Of a DNA stretch of 12,088 nucleotides, positions 7,308 to 12,088 are shown piece after piece. The notes beneath the pieces are model-generated. The model was given only the letters and a program-made list of their open reading frames with translations, searched no databases and was not told the DNA's origin. The translations under genes were made by a program, and so were the position numbers. The DNA lies in the NCBI GenBank assembly GCA_009937085.1, contig JAACDD010000110.1:1-12088 (forward strand), given 5' to 3'. The DNA is from Bacteroidota bacterium. Its GTDB lineage: Bacteria > Bacteroidota > Bacteroidia > Flavobacteriales > Flavobacteriaceae. Position 1 is the first letter of the stretch, and every line of letters starts with the position of its first letter.

Positions 7308-9161
7308 TTATTCGAGTGCAAGGGAGCGCTCTAGCCATTCATTAGATTTAGCTTCCAAGGTTTTTTCAACTGCTGTTAGTTCAATCGAAAGGCTTTTGAT
7401 GTCTTCGGGAGATAGCGATTCGTCATTGAATTGCTGTTGGAGGTGTTCTTTTTGAGTATCCAACGAGGCAATTTCTTTTTCCAGTTTTTTTAGTGCCCGT
7501 TGTTCCTCGTAGTTTGGTTTCTTTTCTGTTTTGTTTTTCCAGTCTGTTTTCAGTTTCTTCTTTGGAGTTTCTGAGGTTGTTGTAAGCCCATCATAGGCTC
7601 TAAAGTCGGAATAGTTTCCAGGGAAATCTTCAATTTCTCCTTTTCCTCTAAAGACAAAAAGATGATCCACAATTTTATCCATAAAATAGCGGTCGTGGGA
7701 AACAACGATCAAACATCCAGGAAAATCGAGGAGAAAATTTTCCAATACGTTTAAGGTAACAATATCCAAATCGTTCGTGGGTTCATCCAATATAATAAAG
7801 TTGGGGTTTTGGATTAGTACTGTACACAAATACAGTCGTTTACGTTCTCCTCCACTTAGCTTTTCTACAAAGTCGTATTGTTTTTTGCGGTCAAATAAAA
7901 AGCGTTCGAGTAATTGCTGAGCGGAAATTTTACGTCCTTTTTTTAGGGGTATAAATTCGCCAAACTCTTGAATGACTTCAATGACCTTTTGATCGGGTTT
8001 AACGTGTATTCCTTCTTGCGTATAATAGCCAAACTTAAGGGTGTCACCCCAAACAATTTTTCCGCCATCGGGTTTGATGGTATTGGTGAGGAGTTTAAGA
8101 AAGGTAGACTTTCCCGTTCCGTTGTTGCCAATAATCCCAATCCGATCGTTACGCTGAAAGTTATAATCAAATCCTTGGAGAATCACCTTTTCATCAAAGG
8201 CCTTGGATACTCGATGCATTTCAATCATTTTGGAACCCAAACGCTCCATATTGATTTCCAATTGCACCTCGTGTTCGTTTCTTCGCTGCTGAGCTTTCGC
8301 TTTGATTTTTTTAAAATCGTCAATTCTAGATTTGGACTTGGTGGTTCGCGCTTTAGGTTGACGACGCATCCACTCCAGCTCTTTGGTGAAATGGCGCTTG
8401 GCTTTGTGCGCTTCGGTTTCAAGTTGCTCTATGCGTGCGGCGCGTTTTGCTAAAAAATACGAATAGCTTCCTTTGTAACTAAACAGTTTTCCATTATCAA
8501 GCTCAATAATTTCATTACACACCCGTTCAAGAAAATAACGGTCGTGTGTGACCATCAACAGCGTTAGTTTTTCTTTGATAAAATAGGCTTCAAGCCACTC
8601 AATCATCTCCAAGTCTAGGTGGTTTGTCGGCTCATCAAGAATAAGTAAATCTGGTTTTTCGAGCAACGCAATACAAAGCGCAACCCGCTTTTTTTGCCCT
8701 CCAGACAAGGCACTTGCTTTTAGGTTCAGGTTGTCTAATTTCAGTTTACTCAACAGCTGTTTGTATTGGGTTTCAAAATCCCAGGCCTGGTGTTGCTCCA
8801 TGGCTTCAAACGCCTTTTGATAGTGTTCGGTATCTTCGGGGTTTTGCAAGGCCTCTTCGTAGTCAGCAATAACCTCCAAAACTTGATTTCCTGATTCTAA
8901 GATAATTTCCTCTACGGTTTTTTCAGGGTCTAAGGCGGGGTCTTGCGGCAGGTAAGATATTTGCGTTCCTTTTCGGAAGTTGACTTGACCCGTATCGGGG
9001 GTGTCTTGCTGCGCAATAATTTTTAAAATGGTGGTCTTTCCACTTCCGTTTTTGGCAATTAATGCAATTTTTTGTCCTTTGCTCACGCCAAAGGAAAGGG
9101 GTTCAAAAATGACCCGTTCGCCATATGCTTTTGAAATGCCTTCTACCGTTAGTAGATTCAT
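7308..9161 (-). CDS. uup: ABC-F family ATPase, Uup type
   Basis: The 617-residue soluble protein carries two ABC ATPase domains and no membrane segments, as in ABC-F proteins that act on the ribosome. Domain 1: Walker A AKNGSGKTT (36-44), signature LSGGQ (152-156), Walker B with LDEPTNHLD (175-183) and switch His in THDRYF (206). Domain 2: Walker A GNNGTGKST (345-353), signature LSGGE (435-439), LDEPTNDLD (458-466) and H489. The interdomain linker (about 240-305) is rich in Lys, Arg and Gln, including WMRRQPKARTTKSKSRIDD (264-282). The C-terminal 70 residues (about 545-610) are a charged coiled coil. The short arm, linker motif and C-terminal coiled coil point to the Uup subgroup rather than EttA or YbiT. 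Uup-type proteins are linked to ribosome function and to genome stability. The first Walker A has Ala where Gly is usual, a tolerated change. The promoter region shared with the divergent SulP gene is 107 bases long. Confidence 0.9.
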   Translation of the reverse strand: MNLLTVEGISKAYGERVIFEPLSFGVSKGQKIALIAKNGSGKTTILKIIAQQDTPDTGQVNFRKGTQISYLPQDPALDPEKTVEEIILESGNQVLEVIADYEEALQNPEDTEHYQKAFEAMEQHQAWDFETQYKQLLSKLKLDNLNLKASALSGGQKKRVALCIALLEKPDLLILDEPTNHLDLEMIEWLEAYFIKEKLTLLMVTHDRYFLERVCNEIIELDNGKLFSYKGSYSYFLAKRAARIEQLETEAHKAKRHFTKELEWMRRQPKARTTKSKSRIDDFKKIKAKAQQRRNEHEVQLEINMERLGSKMIEMHRVSKAFDEKVILQGFDYNFQRNDRIGIIGNNGTGKSTFLKLLTNTIKPDGGKIVWGDTLKFGYYTQEGIHVKPDQKVIEVIQEFGEFIPLKKGRKISAQQLLERFLFDRKKQYDFVEKLSGGERKRLYLCTVLIQNPNFIILDEPTNDLDIVTLNVLENFLLDFPGCLIVVSHDRYFMDKIVDHLFVFRGKGEIEDFPGNYSDFRAYDGLTTTSETPKKKLKTDWKNKTEKKPNYEEQRALKKLEKEIASLDTQKEHLQQQFNDESLSPEDIKSLSIELTAVEKTLEAKSNEWLERSLALE

Positions 9162-9198
9162 CCGTTATAATTTTTGCTAAAGTACTGTTTATTAAAAA

Positions 9199-9216
9199 AT
9201 TGTGTTAATTGTGCTA
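9199..9216. repeat. Tandem nonamer ATTGTGYTA x2 in a divergent promoter region
   Basis: Two adjacent copies, ATTGTGTTA (9199-9207) and ATTGTGCTA (9208-9216), lie in the spacer between the ABC-F and second SulP genes, 28 bases before the -7 box of the latter. A short inverted repeat TAAGA (9215-9219) / TCTTA (9232-9236) follows. This may be a regulator site; equally, short repeats occur by chance in such AT-rich DNA. Confidence 0.25.
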
Positions 9217-9243
9217 AGACAAAGTATTTTATCTTAATTCCCC

Positions 9244-9251
9244 TACTTTTG
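9244..9251 (+). promoter_or_regulatory. Promoter -7 box of the second SulP gene
   Basis: TACTTTTG matches the Bacteroidota consensus TAnnTTTG exactly and lies 17 bases before the ATG at 9269. The same octamer precedes the first SulP gene. No TTG is seen at the usual -33 spacing, so the upstream element is weak or an activator is needed. Predicted leader length is roughly ten bases. Confidence 0.5.
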
Positions 9252-9268
9252 CCGCTTAAATTTCTCTG

Positions 9269-10858
9269 ATGAAGCCATTTAAACTTATAGACACCACCAA
9301 CGGTGGAAGCGTTAAAAACGATATCCTTTCTGGACTAACGGTAGCTTTAGCACTTGTGCCAGAGGCGGTTGCTTTTGCTTTTGTAGCAGGTGTTTCTCCG
9401 GTAGTGGGACTCTATGGCGCTTTTATGATGGGACTTATCACCTCAATCTTTGGTGGCAGACCAGGCATGATTTCCGGTGCAACGGGTGCTATGGCTGTAG
9501 TTATGGTGCATTTGGTTAGCGAAGGAAATGCGATTGGCGGTAACGACACCGCTGGACTCCAATTTTTGTTTGTAACCCTCATCTTAGCGGGCTTGATTCA
9601 AGTAGCTGCAGGCGTATTGCGTTTGGGGAAATTTGTACGTATGATCCCACATTCGGTAATGATGGGCTTTGTGAACGGCTTAGCGATTGTTATTTTCTTG
9701 TCGCAGTTGGGTATGTTTAAAAGCCAGGGCGAATGGCTGTCTGGTGCATCACTTTTCACCATGATAGGGCTTGTTGGGTTGACCATGGGGATTATGGTTG
9801 GCTTGCCGTACCTCACCAAAAAAGTCCCTGCGGCACTTACGGCTATTGTTGTGGTATCGGTTTTGGTCATTTTTGGCGGTTTGGAGACCGAAACAGTACG
9901 CTCTTTTGTAGTGGCAAATGGCGGCACCGGTATTCAGGCGGGCTTCCCAAGTTTTAATGTTCCTTTTGTGGAGGTTTCCTATGCAAACCTACTGTTTATA
10001 CTCCCTTATGCGTGTATTTTGGCAGCTATCGGATTGATTGAGTCTTTGATGACGCTAAACCTTATTGACGAACTTACCGATTCACACGGTAGCGGAAATC
10101 GCGAGTGCGCTGCACAAGGTTTAGGGAATATCGTAAACGGCTTTTTTGGCGGAATGGGCGGTTGCGCTATGATTGGGCAAAGCATTATAAATATAAAATC
10201 TGGAGGGCGTGGACGCCTCTCTGGGATTACGGCTGCGTTGGCACTATTGGGCTTTATTTTATTTGGCGCGAACTATATTGAACAGGTTCCTATTGCGGCC
10301 TTGGTAGGGGTGATGTTTATGGTCGTTATTGGTACGTTTGCGTGGAGTACTTTTCGTATTTGGAACAAAGTGCCTAAGGCAGATATTATTGTGATTGTGC
10401 TGGTTACGGGACTTACCGTACTGTTTGATTTGGCGATTGCCGTGTTGGCAGGTGTGGTGGTTTCTTCACTGGTGTTTGCATGGGAAAATGCGAAGCGTAT
10501 TCGAGCACGAAAACGCACCGACGAACACGGGGTAAAGCATTACGAAATTTACGGGCCCTTGTTTTTTGGTTCAATTGAATTGTTTAACAGTAAGTTTGAT
10601 GTTCAAGACGACCCCGATGAGGTAATCATTGATTTTAAAGAATCTCGTATTGTAGACCAGTCTGCGATAGAATGTGTCAATAAACTTACCGAGCGGTATT
10701 TGAAAAACGGCAAAAACATTCACTTACGCCACTTGTCGTCTGACTGTGTAAAGCTGATTAAGAAAGCTGAAAAAATTTGTGATGTTAACGTACTGGAAGA
10801 CCCCGACTACTTTGTGGCTATAGATAATTTTAGAAGGGCACAGCAGAAGTTGGTGTAA
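9269..10858 (+). CDS. SulP-family anion transporter, BicA-like subgroup, with STAS domain
   Basis: This 529-residue inner-membrane protein is a SulP transporter clearly distinct from the one at 5488-7215. It opens VKNDILSGLTVALALVPEAV (15-34), then FGGRPGMISGATGAMAVVM (61-79), IPHSVMMGFVNGLAI (126-140), and a long conserved stretch with QGLGNIVNGFFGGMGG (283-298), MIGQSIINIKSGGRGRLSG (301-319). Hydrophobic segments continue to about 405. A short STAS domain follows (about 425-515: YEIYGPLFFGSIELF, VIIDFKESRIVDQSAIECV). The GGxPxxIS...TGxM element and the GQGLGN...NIxSGGRxxLSG block resemble cyanobacterial BicA, a sodium-dependent bicarbonate carrier, so bicarbonate is a plausible substrate, though relatives also carry sulfate and the substrate is not provable here. 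It is a single-gene unit with its own promoter box and terminator. The start is supported by the promoter position and the usual short N-terminus. Confidence 0.92.
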   Translation: MKPFKLIDTTNGGSVKNDILSGLTVALALVPEAVAFAFVAGVSPVVGLYGAFMMGLITSIFGGRPGMISGATGAMAVVMVHLVSEGNAIGGNDTAGLQFLFVTLILAGLIQVAAGVLRLGKFVRMIPHSVMMGFVNGLAIVIFLSQLGMFKSQGEWLSGASLFTMIGLVGLTMGIMVGLPYLTKKVPAALTAIVVVSVLVIFGGLETETVRSFVVANGGTGIQAGFPSFNVPFVEVSYANLLFILPYACILAAIGLIESLMTLNLIDELTDSHGSGNRECAAQGLGNIVNGFFGGMGGCAMIGQSIINIKSGGRGRLSGITAALALLGFILFGANYIEQVPIAALVGVMFMVVIGTFAWSTFRIWNKVPKADIIVIVLVTGLTVLFDLAIAVLAGVVVSSLVFAWENAKRIRARKRTDEHGVKHYEIYGPLFFGSIELFNSKFDVQDDPDEVIIDFKESRIVDQSAIECVNKLTERYLKNGKNIHLRHLSSDCVKLIKKAEKICDVNVLEDPDYFVAIDNFRRAQQKLV

Positions 10859-10861
10859 ATA

Positions 10862-10891
10862 AAAACCCCCTCGCCAAAGCGAAAGGGTTTT
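10862..10891 (+). terminator. Intrinsic terminator of the second SulP gene
   Basis: A hairpin with left arm AAAACCCCCTCGC (10862-10874), loop CAAA and right arm GCGAAAGGGTTTT (10879-10891) forms eleven pairs with two internal mismatches, starting 3 bases after the stop codon. The right arm ends in a T run and the left begins in an A run, so it could work in both directions. Confidence 0.7.
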
Positions 10892-10927
10892 CTCGGTTAA
10901 ATCGCCCGAAGTAAAACTGCGGATCAT

Positions 10928-10951
10928 AAAAATCTCGCCATAAAAACGAGA
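10928..10951 (-). terminator. Intrinsic terminator of the T9SS-sorted protein gene
   Basis: On the minus strand TCTCG (10951 to 10947) pairs with CGAGA (10937 to 10933) around a nine-base loop and is followed by TTTTT (10932 to 10928). It lies 17 bases after the stop codon of the leftward gene. The stem is short, but position and T run are right. Confidence 0.5.
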
Positions 10952-10968
10952 AACAAATAGCGGTTAAG

Positions 10969-12088
10969 CTACTTTACCATTTTTGCCGTGGTACTTTTTC
11001 CATTAGACTCCAATGACAACAAATACACGCCTTTGCTAAGGTTTGCGGTGTCTAGCCTAAAGGTGGCTGCATGTGGCGAGGCACGTAATACTTCTTGCCC
11101 CGTAATGTTAAATACACGCACTTCGCTTACCGCATGTGCGGCCTCAATTTCAATGTGATTGGTAAAAGGGTTGGGGTAGATGGAAATACCGTTGTCTGTT
11201 TCCCCTAGACTAAGCGGCGTTCCTTTATATGCATAAAGATTATCGTAATACACACCATTAGCAAGGTTTGTAGTAACCCCAAATTCTTTAAAACCACCCA
11301 TTGTTGACAAATCTACAGTTCCATCAAAAGAAACCCACTCTCCAACATTAGGCTGCAGCGCATTAAGATCATGGTTAACCTCTTTAACAACCGAGGTGGG
11401 TGTGCCTACAAACTTGAGGTGAAATGTCTTCCCATCTAAATCTGTTCCAGCCTCAATGAAAATATCAACATGGTAATTTGTAAAGGTACTAGCATCAACC
11501 GCAGTATTTAACACAATTCCTTGACAAGTATTTCCTAAGAAAGCTGTTGTGGCATTTCCTGCAACAGAAATTTCTTCAACTGAATTTGGACCACACCAAT
11601 TGGCATCAAAATTACTAGCAACATCCGTATACGCATCACTGTATAACGAAATAACATCAGCTGCATTCCGTGCAGGAGGGGTTGGTGCTGCAGTGGAAGG
11701 AAGGACATCTTTAAATGAAACGGTGTATGTATCTGTAGTAGTTCCATCTGGAGCAGTTACTAGAACCGTAGCATTTCCAGGGATGGCCGCAGCTTGTGTT
11801 ATTACTGCTGTTGCACCACCTGCTGCTTGCGTCGCTGTAGCTAATGTGATTTGAGGAACAGTAGTGGTTCCCTCAGGAAGCTTGTACGTATAACTCGTAA
11901 CTGTGCCTGAGAATCCAGCAATGGTTGTGTTGTCAATCTGTAAGTCGCTTAGCGTAGCATTTGTATTTGGATCACCAGCATTAGCAGTAATTTTCACTTC
12001 CGAGATATTTACAGTTATATCTCTTTCAACAATATAGAGTAGGGCTGAATTGAACGTATTAGTGCCTTGGGTAGGAATAGTTACTGCG
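10969..12088 (-). CDS. Secreted T9SS-sorted multidomain protein, probably carbohydrate-active, C-terminal part
   Basis: The frame is open through the right edge, so the N-terminus is missing; a GTG at 11997 is internal, since coding sequence continues for 30 more codons (…ITVNISEVKITANAG). Numbering the 372 visible residues: about 1-40 look like the end of a preceding beta-sandwich repeat; about 44-127 match the cadherin-like beta-sandwich type (ATLSDLQIDNTTIAGFSG … TDTYTVSFKD); a Pro/Thr/Ala linker follows (128-140); about 143-290 form a jelly-roll-like module (DVISLYSDAYTDVASNFDA … GVYYDNLYAYKG) often found attached to flavobacterial glycoside hydrolases such as GH16 enzymes; 301-372 are a T9SS type A sorting domain (ISIYPNPFTNHIEI, VRVFNITGQEVL, LSKGVYLLSL, ending KMVK). 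The sorting domain directs export through the outer membrane by the type IX machinery. A catalytic domain upstream is expected but not visible. Confidence 0.85.
   Translation of the reverse strand, partial: AVTIPTQGTNTFNSALLYIVERDITVNISEVKITANAGDPNTNATLSDLQIDNTTIAGFSGTVTSYTYKLPEGTTTVPQITLATATQAAGGATAVITQAAAIPGNATVLVTAPDGTTTDTYTVSFKDVLPSTAAPTPPARNAADVISLYSDAYTDVASNFDANWCGPNSVEEISVAGNATTAFLGNTCQGIVLNTAVDASTFTNYHVDIFIEAGTDLDGKTFHLKFVGTPTSVVKEVNHDLNALQPNVGEWVSFDGTVDLSTMGGFKEFGVTTNLANGVYYDNLYAYKGTPLSLGETDNGISIYPNPFTNHIEIEAAHAVSEVRVFNITGQEVLRASPHAATFRLDTANLSKGVYLLSLESNGKSTTAKMVK

Noticed and set aside
7968..8453. A 161-codon open frame on the plus strand inside the ABC-F gene
   Set aside because: It is antisense to a fully conserved ABC-F coding region with clear ATPase motifs; its translation shows no recognisable domain and it has no promoter box.
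9598..9927. A 109-codon open frame on the minus strand inside the second SulP gene
   Set aside because: It is the antisense shadow of conserved transmembrane coding sequence, with no family resemblance.
11549..11854. A 101-codon open frame on the plus strand opposite the T9SS-sorted protein
   Set aside because: Its Ala/Val-rich translation is what the complement of Thr/Ala-rich beta-sandwich coding gives; no independent signals were seen.
10969..11997. A complete gene starting at the GTG at 11997
   Set aside because: The frame continues without a stop to 12088 with matching beta-sandwich sequence and there is no signal peptide at the GTG, which a T9SS cargo must have. It is a fragment of a longer gene.

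Overview
The window reads as a piece of chromosome from a member of the Bacteroidota, most likely a marine Flavobacteriaceae. The reasons are: a type IX secretion (T9SS) C-terminal sorting domain, a TonB-dependent receptor of the kind that opens with a carboxypeptidase-regulatory-like domain, Bacteroidota-style promoter boxes (TAnnTTTG), start codons without Shine-Dalgarno sequences, and AT-rich intergenic DNA. No tRNA, rRNA, CRISPR array, insertion sequence or integrase was seen.

Layout. Bases 1-246 hold the N-terminal end of an outer-membrane beta-barrel protein read leftwards off the window. A 261-base AT-rich divergent spacer with two inverted repeats follows, then a rightward gene for a secreted SMP-30/gluconolactonase-type beta-propeller (508-1500). 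Converging on it is a leftward TonB-dependent receptor gene (3991 to 1535). This gene is intact from signal peptide to C-terminal beta-signal except for one in-frame TAG at 1877-1879, so it is annotated as an interrupted gene or pseudogene. Upstream of it on the same strand lie a persulfide-dioxygenase/double-rhodanese fusion (5447 to 4038) and a SulP anion transporter with a STAS domain (7215 to 5488), 40 bases apart and probably one transcript. Next on that strand is an Uup-type ABC-F ATPase (9161 to 7308). A second, quite different SulP transporter, closer to the BicA-like group, runs rightwards from 9269 to 10858 and ends in a hairpin terminator. The right edge (10969-12088, leftward) is the C-terminal part of a secreted, T9SS-sorted, carbohydrate-associated protein whose N-terminus lies outside.

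How the genes fit together. The clearest functional unit is SulP plus CstB-like enzyme. The enzyme should oxidise low-molecular-weight persulfides to sulfite and move sulfane sulfur through its one active rhodanese domain. The membrane transporter would move the related inorganic anion (sulfate or sulfite), although its direction and substrate cannot be read from sequence. The same octamer TACTTTTG sits just before both SulP genes, giving very short predicted leaders. Everything else looks like ordinary flavobacterial housekeeping or envelope content. I see no clear evidence of a novel defence, mobile or RNA system. The observations most worth following are the internal stop in the receptor gene, the sulfur operon, and the symmetric sites in the 247-507 spacer.
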